A DNA stretch of 64,000 nt, from positions 1 through 64,000 of the forward strand of contig NZ_FRDN01000015.1 of NCBI RefSeq assembly GCF_900143285.1. The letters are read 5' to 3'. Source of the DNA: Desulfitobacterium chlororespirans DSM 11544 (GTDB lineage: Bacteria; Bacillota; Desulfitobacteriia; Desulfitobacteriales; Desulfitobacteriaceae). The position numbers and the translations under genes are program-made. Numbering within the stretch: the stretch's first letter is position 1; every line of letters starts with the position of its first letter. This document shows positions 46,572-55,613 of this stretch, in pieces. Under the pieces are notes generated by a model that saw nothing but the letters and a program-made list of their open reading frames with translations, did not search any database and had not been told where the DNA came from.

Positions 46572-47960
46572 GTGCATGATGTGAATAGGACGAAAATTAC
46601 CCGGTTAGCCCTTCTTTTGGACGGAATGGTTGTTTTTCGCGGCATCATAGGGGACCCGGTGACGGCTTCTTTCCAAAACCTGTTCCAGAGGATAGGGAGC
46701 AAGGAATTTGATCTGATGGCAATTTATAAAGACTATCATTATTTCTGTTCTTTAGCGACCCAGGTTCATTGGCCTGATTATCTTTGGGAGCGTATGCTTC
46801 AAGACGACAATGAGCTGGCCAGGCAAACAGCTCAACAGGGAAAGGACCGGGTCCCGGCCGGGCTTTGCCGGCTGGCTGGTCGGGAACTGCTGTATTTGCG
46901 GGAGCTTGCCGAGCTGAAGGCGGAAGATATTAAGGATGCTGTTAAGGCACGGTGTGCAGAGCAGGAGACGGAAGAGCCGGGCCTCTGGCTGGAGGAGCCA
47001 TTGCGCCCGGAAAGCTGGCCTGGCTGGCTAAGTCTTCCGGATATGGATAGGGAAAAAGAAACTTATGCAAAAGAAGGAAATCAGGCTGAGCTGTATCTCC
47101 TCACCGCTCAGAAAAGGTTGAAGCAGAGTCTGCTTCAGGGAACAGAAGAGGAAATGGTGGAGGCGCTGCTTGCTTATTATCAAACCATGGGTACCGGATT
47201 GTTTGGCCGGTGCATGGCTCTCAAATGGCGGAGCCGTATGGAAAGGCTTGAAGGGGTACACCCTGAGCCGATGCGCATAAGCAAGTTGATTAATCAGGAA
47301 CGGGAACAGGGAATCATCCTCCAGAATACTGAATTTTTTCTGAAAGGCCTTCCGGCCAATAATGTGATTCTCTATGGCAATCGTGGGACCGGGAAATCTT
47401 CCTTGGTGAAAGCTTTAGTGCAGGAATATGGTGAGCAAGGACTGCGCCTGGTCGAATTATCGAAAACAGACTTGCATGACTACCCGAAGATTATTCGGCT
47501 CCTGGCCAGGCAGCCTTTGAAGTTCATCCTGTTTATTGACGACCTTTCTTTTGAAGACACGGAAAGTGATTATAAGAATCTGAAGACCCTGCTGGAGGGA
47601 GGGCTGGAAGGGAAGCCCCAAAATGTACTGATCTATGCCACCTCCAACCGGCGCCATCTGGTCAGAGAAACCTTCGGCGAACGTCAGGTTGAGGAAGTCC
47701 ACCGGCGGGATAATATGGAGGAAAAATTGTCCTTATCCGACCGTTTCGGCATTACGGTCACCTTCCCTACACCGGATCAGGAAGGATATCTGAAGATTGT
47801 CGAGGAGTTAGCGGCTCAGGATGGGCTGGCAATTCCCAAAGAGGATTTAAGACAGCAGGCTCTGCGCTGGGTGATGAATCATAATGCCCGTTCGGGGAGA
47901 ACGGCCCGTCAGTTTGTGGATTTTTTGGTGGCCAGGGAAGGGTTGGCCGCTCAGTCATAG
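46572..47960 (+). CDS. DUF815 family AAA+ ATPase
   Basis: 462 residues. The N-terminal half (1-230) is helical and less conserved. The C-terminal AAA+ part has Walker A Gly-Asn-Arg-Gly-Thr-Gly-Lys-Ser-Ser (about 273-281), Walker B Phe-Ile-Leu-Phe-Ile-Asp-Asp-Leu-Ser-Phe (about 315-324), a sensor 1 Tyr-Ala-Thr-Ser-Asn-Arg-Arg-His-Leu, and Arg-Phe-Gly-Ile. These match DUF815, a widespread uncharacterised ATPase family. A GTG at 46581 is in frame and may be the true start (AAGGA about 10 bp upstream). Own terminator downstream. Confidence 0.8.
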   Translation: MHDVNRTKITRLALLLDGMVVFRGIIGDPVTASFQNLFQRIGSKEFDLMAIYKDYHYFCSLATQVHWPDYLWERMLQDDNELARQTAQQGKDRVPAGLCRLAGRELLYLRELAELKAEDIKDAVKARCAEQETEEPGLWLEEPLRPESWPGWLSLPDMDREKETYAKEGNQAELYLLTAQKRLKQSLLQGTEEEMVEALLAYYQTMGTGLFGRCMALKWRSRMERLEGVHPEPMRISKLINQEREQGIILQNTEFFLKGLPANNVILYGNRGTGKSSLVKALVQEYGEQGLRLVELSKTDLHDYPKIIRLLARQPLKFILFIDDLSFEDTESDYKNLKTLLEGGLEGKPQNVLIYATSNRRHLVRETFGERQVEEVHRRDNMEEKLSLSDRFGITVTFPTPDQEGYLKIVEELAAQDGLAIPKEDLRQQALRWVMNHNARSGRTARQFVDFLVAREGLAAQS

Positions 47961-47967
47961 TTTTGGA

Positions 47968-47997
47968 TAGCCGGCTTATGGGGCCGGCTTTTTTTGT
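47968..47997 (+). terminator. Terminator after the DUF815 gene
   Basis: AGCCGGC pairs with GCCGGCT around a 7-base loop, followed by TTTTTTT. Confidence 0.85.
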
Positions 47998-48113
47998 TTT
48001 CTGAAAAGATCCGAAGGTGGAGTCTCCAGGATTTTGTTTTACACCGGTCGCTCCATAAGCTGCGCGGATGTGGGATAAAGCTACACGACCCAAGCCCCCA
48101 TCTCCTCGGAAAA

Positions 48114-48144
48114 TGTATAAGGCTGAGCGTTCATCCTAATACTA
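48114..48144 (+). promoter_or_regulatory. Sigma-G-like promoter of the germination operon
   Basis: TGTATA (48114-48119), 18 bp, AATACTA (48138-48144), close to the forespore sigma-G consensus (TGNATA and CATACTA). Germinant-receptor operons are transcribed by sigma-G, and this lies 23 bp before the first gene. Confidence 0.55.
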
Positions 48145-48166
48145 ACTTATCCGTAATGATGAAAGT

Positions 48167-49282
48167 GTGAAATCCATGAATGTAAAAATCTCAAGCCGTC
48201 AATCCTTTTGTACTTATTTCGTGATTGTTTCGCTGTCTTTAGGCATGCCCAATCTAATCATAAGAGATTTGGGGCAGGATTTTTGGCTGGCTATTCTGGT
48301 GGCTATGGTTATAGAAACAATGCTGGGCTTTTTCTTATATAAAATGGGCAGGGCTTATACCAATCAGACAATTTTTCAATACAGTAAGAAAATCCTCGGC
48401 AGAACATTAGGTAAGGTAATGATTGGAATTTTCAGCCTTTATTGTATTAGTGTAGCCATCACCCTTACGCAAATTCTTATCGAATTCTTTGCCTCGATGG
48501 TGATGCCGGAAACTCCGCGCTATGTCTTTGCCATCGTGCTTTTATTGGTGAGTACCTACGCCTGCAGTGCCGGGCTGGAAGTGATTATGAGGCTTTCTGA
48601 GATTATCGCTCCGTTTGTTCTTGGCTCCTTTCTCTTTATCATGCTGTTTAATATTGGGAATATGGAGTTTGATAATTTGAGGCCCATGTTCCAGCACAGC
48701 CTAGAGGAGGTTCTAAGGGGGGCCATGCTTCCTTCGGCTTGGTTCGGGATCTGCATTATTATGGGCGTTTTAATGGCATACCATAATAATCCTAAAGACA
48801 TGTACAAGATAAAACTCATGGGAGTTGGCCTGGGTATCCTGACCATCACCATCTCCATGTTCTTTGCCATTATGGTTCTGAGTGTAGAAGTGGGGTCCAG
48901 GCAATTGTATTCCGTCTATATTCTTGCCCGCTTTGTTGATGTAGGAAATTTTATTCAAAGAATGGAAGCGTTTCAAATTGTCTCCTGGACGGCGGGATCT
49001 TTTTTGATTTTGGCTTTGTTTCACTATGCCGGTGTGGAAGGCTTAAAACATATTTTTTCCAAAAAATCCCGTCTGTTTTTAGGGATCAGCATTGCCGTGA
49101 TTGTATTTGTTTTTGCTGTCTTTATTAATCCTACCACCATTGATAAAGCTGTATTTCTGAAAAACATCCTGGGAGTCTATGGCCTAATTGTCGAAATATG
49201 TGGAGTCTTTCTCCTTTTTATCGTTTACGTCTTAAAACAAAAATTCAAGGTTGTAAAGAAGAGGTCTTCAAATGAGCAATAA
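48167..49282 (+). CDS. Spore germination permease (GerB/GerAB family)
   Basis: 371 residues with ten membrane segments and the amino acid permease-like pattern of GerAB proteins (Gln-Ser-Phe-Cys-Thr-Tyr-Phe-Val near the start, Ile-Arg-Leu/Met-Arg-Leu-Ser-Glu-Ile-Ile-Ala-Pro near 145). It is the germinant-binding subunit in the inner spore membrane. The start is GTG 48167 or ATG 48176; neither has a strong ribosome binding site. First gene of a B-A-C ordered operon; its end overlaps the A subunit by 11 bp. Confidence 0.85.
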   Translation: MKSMNVKISSRQSFCTYFVIVSLSLGMPNLIIRDLGQDFWLAILVAMVIETMLGFFLYKMGRAYTNQTIFQYSKKILGRTLGKVMIGIFSLYCISVAITLTQILIEFFASMVMPETPRYVFAIVLLLVSTYACSAGLEVIMRLSEIIAPFVLGSFLFIMLFNIGNMEFDNLRPMFQHSLEEVLRGAMLPSAWFGICIIMGVLMAYHNNPKDMYKIKLMGVGLGILTITISMFFAIMVLSVEVGSRQLYSVYILARFVDVGNFIQRMEAFQIVSWTAGSFLILALFHYAGVEGLKHIFSKKSRLFLGISIAVIVFVFAVFINPTTIDKAVFLKNILGVYGLIVEICGVFLLFIVYVLKQKFKVVKKRSSNEQ

Positions 49283-50771
49283 GAACGAATCCAACATATC
49301 CCCCAATCTTGAAGAGAATCGAAGGCGTTTAGCTAATAGCTTCAAAAACTCTGTGGATCTTTTGTTCCGTGAACTACGATTTGGGAAGACGAACAAAGGT
49401 TTTTTGGTCTATCTTGATGGTTTGGTGGATCGGCAATACATAAGTGCGTCGATCATTAGACCCCTCATGGAATTTCAAGGCTCTGAGCCAATTCTGTCAC
49501 TGGAGATCTTACGCAGAGATGTCTTATACAATAGCGCAATCGATAGTGTGCAGAACTTTGCTGAAGTGGTGCAGGGGATACTATCCGGCCGGACGGCTCT
49601 TTTTTTGGAGGAAATAGAGGAGGCCCTGCTGCTGGGGACCTTTGGTGCCGAGACCCGCAATGTCCAACAATCGGAAACCGAGGCCACCGTCCGGGGCCCC
49701 CGGGAAGGCTTTGTCGAAAGAATTGAGGTGAATGCCTCTTTGCTCCGGCGTAAAATCAAGGACCAGAACTTACGCCTGGAACCCATGAGCCTGGGGCAAA
49801 GAACCCATACCACGGTCTATGTGACTTACATCGAAGGAATAGCCAACCCGAAGATTGTAAGTGAAGTAAAAAGGCGCCTTCAATCCATTGATATTGACGG
49901 GATCCTGGAGAGCGGTTATATCGAACAACTGATTGAGGATGCCCCCCAATCCATTTTCCCTACAGTGGGAACGACTGAAAAACCCGATAAATTGGCGGCA
50001 AAGCTGCTGGAAGGCAGGGTAGGAATTTTGGTGGATGGGACCCCTTTCGTGATCACGGTGCCCTGCCTGTTTGTGGAAGCCTTTCAGAATCCTGAAGATT
50101 ACTATTCCCGGCCTTATTATGCTTCCCTGGTCCGGCTCATTCGCTACCTGGCCTTTTACCTCTCCACCACACTGCCGGCTTTTTATGTGGCTATCCAGTC
50201 CTTTCATCAGGAGATGGTTCCCACCAGCCTCTTAATGAGTATGAGTGCGGGCCGCGAAGGAATACCCTTTCCGGTGATCGTCGAAGCTTTGGGGATGGGG
50301 GTGGTCTATGAGATTCTTCGGGAAGCAGGTATACGCATGCCCCATACGGTGGGTCAGGCTGTAAGCATCGTAGGAGCTTTAGTTGTCGGCGAGGCGGCGG
50401 TCCAGGCCGGTTTAATCAGCCAGGTTATGGTGATTGTGGTTGCCCTCACAGCTATTTCGGGCTTTCTGGTTCCGCCTTTGACTGGACCGGTGTCCTTGCT
50501 GCGTTTATATTTTCTGGTGGCCACCTCTTTTCTGGGCATGTTCGGCTGGTTGATGGCCCTGTTAGCCCTTGTCATTCAATTACTGTCCCTGCGTTCCTTT
50601 GGCATTCCCTATCTTTCCCCCATTGTCCCGACGAATATCGGGGATTTGAAAGATGGCATGATCCGCTTCCCCCTGTGGGCTATGCTGTCCCGCCCCTCTT
50701 TACTCAGCCCTTATCGGCGGCAAAGTACAAAGGATCTGAAGAAGAGCCTGAGAAAAGTTAAAGGAAGTTAA
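49272..50771 (+). CDS. Spore germination protein GerA family (A subunit)
   Basis: 499 residues. A large N-terminal cytoplasmic domain (1-290) contains Asp-Gly-Leu-Val-Asp and Arg-Gly-Pro-Arg-Glu-Gly-Phe-Val-Glu, the GerA signature near residue 145. A membrane part of four to five segments follows (about 290-460), with Pro-Phe-Pro-Val-Ile-Val-Glu-Ala and Gly-Ile-Arg-Met-Pro. With the B and C subunits it forms the receptor complex (thought to be an ion channel) that starts germination. Confidence 0.95.
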   Translation: MSNKNESNISPNLEENRRRLANSFKNSVDLLFRELRFGKTNKGFLVYLDGLVDRQYISASIIRPLMEFQGSEPILSLEILRRDVLYNSAIDSVQNFAEVVQGILSGRTALFLEEIEEALLLGTFGAETRNVQQSETEATVRGPREGFVERIEVNASLLRRKIKDQNLRLEPMSLGQRTHTTVYVTYIEGIANPKIVSEVKRRLQSIDIDGILESGYIEQLIEDAPQSIFPTVGTTEKPDKLAAKLLEGRVGILVDGTPFVITVPCLFVEAFQNPEDYYSRPYYASLVRLIRYLAFYLSTTLPAFYVAIQSFHQEMVPTSLLMSMSAGREGIPFPVIVEALGMGVVYEILREAGIRMPHTVGQAVSIVGALVVGEAAVQAGLISQVMVIVVALTAISGFLVPPLTGPVSLLRLYFLVATSFLGMFGWLMALLALVIQLLSLRSFGIPYLSPIVPTNIGDLKDGMIRFPLWAMLSRPSLLSPYRRQSTKDLKKSLRKVKGS

Positions 50772-51956
50772 ATGAAAATGAGCATTGGCTATAGGAAAAG
50801 ATGGGCGATCCTGGTATTGTTATTCAGTTTGCTTTTATTACCGGGGTGTTGGAGCCACCGGGAGTTGAATGAGCTGGGGGTCGTCAGTGCTATGGGGCTG
50901 GATCTTAACGAGCGGGGGAAGATTCAACTCACAGTTCAAATCATTAATCCCCAGGCTTATATAACCAAGGGTCAGGAGGGTAAAACCCCCACGCGGATCC
51001 TGACCAGCGAAGGCGAGACTTTTTTTGATGCGGTGCGGAATCTCATGACGAAATCAGGGGACCGGCTTTTTTATCCTCATAATCAAGTGATCGTGATTGG
51101 GGAGGATTTGGCCAGAGCCGGGGTTAAACCCATCCTGGATTTTTTGGAACGTGATCCGGAAATCCGTTTATTTACCTGGGTTCTGTTAACAGAAGGGAAG
51201 GCGGAAGAAATAGTCAGAGCTCCTTCCGAAGAGTCCCTGATTTCGGCGATGCATGTGATGCTTTTGATTGACGATTATGAATCCGCTTCCAAAAGCATAC
51301 CGAGAAATATTCTGGACTTTGCCAATATGGTTTACTCAGAAGGAATCGAGCCTGTCTTAGGGAAGATAAAATTCTATGAAGAAAAGGGAAAACCCACCTT
51401 CCAGCTGAGCGGGGGAGGAGCTTTTAAGGAAGACAAGCTGATCGACTGGCTGGATGCGGAGGAAGCACGGGGATATCTTTGGGTTCACAATGATGTCAAT
51501 GGGGGAATCATTACAGCCTATACTAAGGAAGGGGCTGAAAGCCCTGATCAGGTTGAAGGTTCCTCCGGCCTTGGGGGAAAGTTATCCTTCGAGATTATAC
51601 GAACAAAAAGCAGAGTGAAACCGGTTCTGGAAGGTGAAAAGCTGAGCTTTGTGATTGATATTGATGTTACCTGTAACCTGGGGGAGCGCACTGATAATAA
51701 GGAAACCATCACTAAGGAAGATTTCAAGGAGTTAGAGGGGATTTTAAGCCAAGCTGTGATCAGGGAAGTTCAAAGCATCGTGGACAAGGCCCAAAAAGAG
51801 CTGAACTCTGATATTCTTGGTTTTGGATTAACGGCGTATCGGAAGTATCCGGACTACTGGAATCAACACAAGGCTGATTGGGAGGAAATGTTTCCCGAGC
51901 TGGAGGTGGAGATACTCGTGAAAGCTGTGGTGGATGGTCACGGAACCGTTCGATAA
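50772..51956 (+). CDS. Spore germination lipoprotein Ger(x)C family (C subunit)
   Basis: 394 residues starting immediately after the A-subunit stop. Lipoprotein signal with lipobox Leu-Leu-Pro-Gly-Cys-Trp (Cys about 27), then Arg-Glu-Leu-Asn-Glu-Leu-Gly-Val-Val-Ser-Ala-Met-Gly-Leu-Asp, the usual GerC opening. Glu-Gly-Glu-Thr-Phe-Phe-Asp-Ala-Val-Arg and Pro-His-Asn-Gln-Val-Ile-Val-Ile-Gly follow. Third component of the receptor, anchored on the outside of the inner spore membrane. Confidence 0.9.
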   Translation: MKMSIGYRKRWAILVLLFSLLLLPGCWSHRELNELGVVSAMGLDLNERGKIQLTVQIINPQAYITKGQEGKTPTRILTSEGETFFDAVRNLMTKSGDRLFYPHNQVIVIGEDLARAGVKPILDFLERDPEIRLFTWVLLTEGKAEEIVRAPSEESLISAMHVMLLIDDYESASKSIPRNILDFANMVYSEGIEPVLGKIKFYEEKGKPTFQLSGGGAFKEDKLIDWLDAEEARGYLWVHNDVNGGIITAYTKEGAESPDQVEGSSGLGGKLSFEIIRTKSRVKPVLEGEKLSFVIDIDVTCNLGERTDNKETITKEDFKELEGILSQAVIREVQSIVDKAQKELNSDILGFGLTAYRKYPDYWNQHKADWEEMFPELEVEILVKAVVDGHGTVR

Positions 51957-52044
51957 GGATAGACTCCAAGCAAAATGTGGTATACAATGGATAATAATAG
52001 GGTTTTATATGCGAAATTCCACGAATTGACGAGGAGGAACACCT

Positions 52045-53154
52045 GTGTTTGAAAACGATATTCTCGTAGCTGGAGGAGATCCGGGGTTTGGAGCCATTAA
52101 GCTGGATGCGGGAGATACTAAAGTATTGTTTCCGGCGGTCATATGCAAAGGAAATGAGCGTATTTTTTCTACCTTGGGTAATGGGAATGTAAGTCGGGGA
52201 ACCGATGAAGAAATGCAGCTTGGCTCCTTGGATGTCATCGTTACCAATCACTCCACGGGAGTTTCCCGCCATTATTTTATGGGAAGTCTTGCCGAAAGTT
52301 TGAATCCCAATGAAGCTCACTATTGTTGGGATGAGGATAAATCAACCGATGAAGAAGCTACGGCGCTGCTCGTGGCAGCCTTGGCTGTTGCCCAAAAAGA
52401 GCCTAAGGCTAATATTTATTTGGGAACCGGCGTCCCGGTTAAATACTATGCAGCTTTGAAGGACAAGTATGAAGCTGAACTGAAAGGGACCTGGTCGGTG
52501 GCCTTTCGTTCAGGACCCTTTAAAGGCCAGACCCGTCAGCTGACCATCATTCGTTCCCGGGTCCTGCCGCAAAGTTATGGAGTCTTTATTAAAGAGACCT
52601 TGAATGAATATGGAATCCCCATCAGCCCTAAGCTTTTTAATGGCTATGTGGTGGTGATCGATCCAGGCTTCAGGACGACGGATGTGGCCACCTTTTATGA
52701 TGGCGTGATGCTTGATCCGCCCAATTCCTTCAGCATCGAAAAAGGATTGAAATGGGCGTATACCGGTGTGGCTGAGCAATTAAAGGCCATGACGATTAAT
52801 CATGCCAACCCTATCGAAACTGATGATAAGGAATTGGATAAGGTATTCCGCGTCAATGAAGGGATGTATCCCTGGAATACCGGCGCCATTAACCTCAACC
52901 CTGTGATGCAGGATATGCTGGGGCAACTGGGAACCGATATTTCCCGCGAGGTCAAAAAGTCTCTGAAACCCATGCTGGGAAAGATTCATACGGTTCTTGT
53001 GGCAGGGAAAGTAGGAGAAATGATCTTTGAACACCTCCAATTTGAAAATAAAGTGCTGATCGAGAATCCCCAGTTCGGCAACGCCACCGGCTTTAGAATT
53101 ATGGCCGCCAATTTGGTCAATAACATAACCAAGAAGGCCAATGCGAACCCATGA
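52045..53154 (+). CDS. ParM/StbA-like bacterial actin
   Basis: 369 residues from GTG 52045 (GAGGAGG 7 bp upstream). The actin-fold nucleotide motifs are visible: phosphate 1 Gly-Asp-Pro-Gly-Phe-Gly-Ala-Ile-Lys (about 10-18), phosphate 2 Val-Ile-Asp-Pro-Gly-Phe-Arg-Thr-Thr-Asp (about 207-216), and a C-terminal Val-Leu-Val-Ala-Gly-Lys-Val-Gly-Glu-Met (adenosine). ParM actins form dynamic filaments that push plasmid copies apart with a ParR adaptor and a centromere. Here the gene sits in chromosomal surroundings beside germination genes. The next gene overlaps it by 4 bp and is the probable partner. Confidence 0.8.
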   Translation: MFENDILVAGGDPGFGAIKLDAGDTKVLFPAVICKGNERIFSTLGNGNVSRGTDEEMQLGSLDVIVTNHSTGVSRHYFMGSLAESLNPNEAHYCWDEDKSTDEEATALLVAALAVAQKEPKANIYLGTGVPVKYYAALKDKYEAELKGTWSVAFRSGPFKGQTRQLTIIRSRVLPQSYGVFIKETLNEYGIPISPKLFNGYVVVIDPGFRTTDVATFYDGVMLDPPNSFSIEKGLKWAYTGVAEQLKAMTINHANPIETDDKELDKVFRVNEGMYPWNTGAINLNPVMQDMLGQLGTDISREVKKSLKPMLGKIHTVLVAGKVGEMIFEHLQFENKVLIENPQFGNATGFRIMAANLVNNITKKANANP

Positions 53155-53657
53155 GCAAGAACCTTTCCTTCACGCTGAACTTCGGTGAAGAAGATGAGCC
53201 CCTATGGGGCTTTCTCCATTCTTACCCCCCGGAACAATGGGAAGGTATCTTAAAAGAAGCTCTCCGCGCCTACAGTGCCAACCCTCCTGTCACAGACGAA
53301 TTGCCGCCGGCGACGGTTGGTCACTGGAGCCTTGAGGAACTGTATGCGGCGCCCTCTGCCCAGGATGCCCTGATCACGGACAATCCGCAGCCATTAAAGC
53401 ATCTTTTAGCGCTGATTGGGGAAGAGGAAGATGAAGAGGTGTTGGAACTTCTTCTCCAGCAGCAGGCTCGGAATCCGGAAAGATTCCCGGAGAAGGATGC
53501 TTTGCCGCCTAAGGCGGATGAGGAGCCGGTGGCAGCCCAAGATGATGTCAGCGGGGACAAAGGTCTGGCCTTTCTGCTTCATCAGGTCATCGGGGAGGAA
53601 GAGGATCCTGATGTCTTAAGTTTTTTCGCCTCCTCTGAAAATCGCAAAGAGACTTAG
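53151..53657 (+). CDS. Acidic partner protein of the ParM-like actin
   Basis: 168 residues, overlapping the actin gene by 4 bp (ATGA). It starts with a strand-like Asn-Leu-Ser-Phe-Thr-Leu-Asn-Phe-Gly-Glu-Glu-Asp and a helix Gln-Trp-Glu-Gly-Ile-Leu-Lys-Glu-Ala-Leu-Arg, which could be a ribbon-helix-helix like those of ParR adaptors. The rest is extremely acidic, with two similar blocks (Ile-Gly-Glu-Glu-Glu-Asp-x-Glu/Pro, near 85-95 and 145-155) that may be repeats. Position and length fit a ParR-like adaptor. The acidity is unusual for a DNA binder, so a different partner role is possible. Confidence 0.55.
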   Translation: MSKNLSFTLNFGEEDEPLWGFLHSYPPEQWEGILKEALRAYSANPPVTDELPPATVGHWSLEELYAAPSAQDALITDNPQPLKHLLALIGEEEDEEVLELLLQQQARNPERFPEKDALPPKADEEPVAAQDDVSGDKGLAFLLHQVIGEEEDPDVLSFFASSENRKET

Positions 53658-53797
53658 CCTTGGTTATTTTGGTTAAGCTATTTAAAAGCAACGTCTCTTT
53701 ATGGGGGAAGTTGTCACTTGACGACTTATTTAGTTATACTCTATAGTATATCTTAAGTATTCATAGACCAGAGAATGGGATTAGAGGAGAGAACATC

Positions 53798-54169
53798 GTG
53801 GACGACGACCCATTACCTGCCCGTGCAGTTCCATATCATGATGTCTTGGCAAGAATAGAGCAAGGGAAGACCAAACAAATCGTTGCCATTGTTCTTTGTC
53901 TTTTTTTAGGCTTGGCTTTGGCTCTTTGCCCCTGTGTGGCTTTTGAACAACCCCAAAAGGGACTTTGGCTATTAAAATATAATTCAAGTATTAATCAGGC
54001 GCCAAGAGCTGTGATCTTCGGCGCCTTGGCTGTTTTGCCCCAAAAAATCGATTTGGATAGTGTACAACTGCCTCAGATGTGGGAGATTAATAGAGGAACA
54101 ACAGAGGATCCTGTCCAAAAACAGAAACATTGGATAGTTATGGTATGGTACGGGTCCACTTATGTCTGA
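53798..54169 (+). CDS. Hypothetical protein with one membrane segment
   Basis: 123 residues from GTG 53798 (AGAGGAGAG upstream). The cytoplasmic start is Asp/Pro-rich, one membrane segment lies at about 27-48 (Ile-Val-Leu-Cys-Leu-Phe-Leu-Gly-Leu-Ala-Leu-Ala), and an outer part of about 70 residues ends Trp-Ile-Val-Met-Val-Trp-Tyr-Gly-Ser. Not recognised. It stands 140 bp from the ParM pair and 53 bp from the next gene. Confidence 0.5.
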   Translation: MDDDPLPARAVPYHDVLARIEQGKTKQIVAIVLCLFLGLALALCPCVAFEQPQKGLWLLKYNSSINQAPRAVIFGALAVLPQKIDLDSVQLPQMWEINRGTTEDPVQKQKHWIVMVWYGSTYV

Positions 54170-54221
54170 GGTAGGGTAGAAATGTATAGAATAAAAGGAG
54201 GAGAATCCAATCGATAGTATA

Positions 54222-55565
54222 GTGTGGAGCATTGCCAAAGTAGTTGCTGCATTGTTCCTAGTCGCTCTCAATGCATTTTTTGTGGCCGCTGAATTTTCCT
54301 TGGTAAAAGTGAGGAAGACCCGTCTCGCCGAGCTTTCAGAGTCAGGATCCCGAAAAGCGACCCTTGCCCTTGCGGTGACCTCGCAACTGGACGCCTATCT
54401 CTCCGCTTGCCAACTGGGAATTACTTTAGCCTCCCTGGGGTTGGGTTGGTTGGGAGAGCCGGCCATTGCTACCCTGCTGGCCCCGCTTTTTAAGAACCTG
54501 GTGGCGTGGGATGGAGTCTTAACTCATACAGTATCCGTGGTCATTGCCTTTCTGTTGATTACGTTCCTGCATATTGTCCTTGGGGAGTTGGTTCCTAAAT
54601 CCATTGCCATTCAAAGAGCAGAAAGCGCAGCTCTGTGGACTGCCGGTCCTTTAAAGATGTTTTACAAGCTTTTTTATCCGGTGATCCGTTTCCTTAATGG
54701 GCTTGCCAACCTGATTCTGAAGCTCGGGGGTATATCCCCGGCCAATGAATCCGATCTTGCTCATACTGAGGAAGAGTTGCGGATGCTTGTGGATGCCAGC
54801 CAACGTCATGGTATTTTGGATAAGATGGAAGGAAAACTTCTGGATAATGTCTTTGAGTTCTCGGATCGAGTGGTCAGCGAGGTGATGGTTCCTCGTCAGG
54901 ATATGATGTGCCTCTATATACAGGATTCAATGGAAGAAGTTCTGGAAACCGTTAAAACATCCGGACACACCCGTTATCCCCTCTGTGACGATGATAAGGA
55001 TAATGTGATCGGTCTGGTTCATATGCGGGATCTTTTGTCCCTCTCTGAATCACCGGTAAAAAATATTGGGGAATTGAAGCGGGATATACTCATCGTTCCG
55101 GAAGGGATGCCCATCTCTCATCTGGTGCAGAAAATGCGTGTCCAGAGAACTCATCTGGCCGTTGTAGTGGATGAGTTTGGCGGGACAGCCGGTATGGTAA
55201 CCATCGAAGATCTCATTGAGGAACTGGTCGGGGAAATCTATGATGAATTTGAAAGTGCCGAGCAAGCGGAAATTATCAAGAGTGCGGAGAGCGAATATCT
55301 GATCAATGGCCGGGTGCTCCTTGATGACTTAAGTGAGTTATTGGCTGTTGAATTCGAGGATGAGACCGTTTCCACCATCGGGGGCTTTGTCTTCAACCGC
55401 CTTGGCCGTAAACCGGTCAAAGGGGATCGGATTGATTTCATGGACTATACCTTTACGGTCATGGAAGTGGTTGGCTTTCGAATCACCCGGGTTAAAGCCA
55501 GTCGGAGACCGGCACCGGATGGTGCCGACATGTCTTCGGACACCCGGGAAGACAGTGGCAAGTAA
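54222..55565 (+). CDS. CorC/HlyC-type membrane protein (DUF21-CBS-CorC_HlyC)
   Basis: 447 residues: an N-terminal DUF21 membrane domain with four segments (to about 190), two CBS repeats (about 215-335; Val-Met-Val-Pro-Arg-Gln-Asp-Met near the start), and a C-terminal CorC_HlyC transporter-associated domain. Glu-Phe-Gly-Gly-Thr-Ala-Gly-Met-Val-Thr is the typical block in CBS2. Relatives act in Mg2+ or other cation efflux. Called hemolysin-like by tradition only. The start is odd: GTG 54222 is 18 bp from the strong GGAGGAG, while the well-spaced position 54210 is ATC in the same frame. Confidence 0.85.
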   Translation: MWSIAKVVAALFLVALNAFFVAAEFSLVKVRKTRLAELSESGSRKATLALAVTSQLDAYLSACQLGITLASLGLGWLGEPAIATLLAPLFKNLVAWDGVLTHTVSVVIAFLLITFLHIVLGELVPKSIAIQRAESAALWTAGPLKMFYKLFYPVIRFLNGLANLILKLGGISPANESDLAHTEEELRMLVDASQRHGILDKMEGKLLDNVFEFSDRVVSEVMVPRQDMMCLYIQDSMEEVLETVKTSGHTRYPLCDDDKDNVIGLVHMRDLLSLSESPVKNIGELKRDILIVPEGMPISHLVQKMRVQRTHLAVVVDEFGGTAGMVTIEDLIEELVGEIYDEFESAEQAEIIKSAESEYLINGRVLLDDLSELLAVEFEDETVSTIGGFVFNRLGRKPVKGDRIDFMDYTFTVMEVVGFRITRVKASRRPAPDGADMSSDTREDSGK

Positions 55566-55613
55566 AGGATCGATCCTCTTGGCTTTTGTAGATTTGAAAG
55601 GAGTTGTTGAAAT

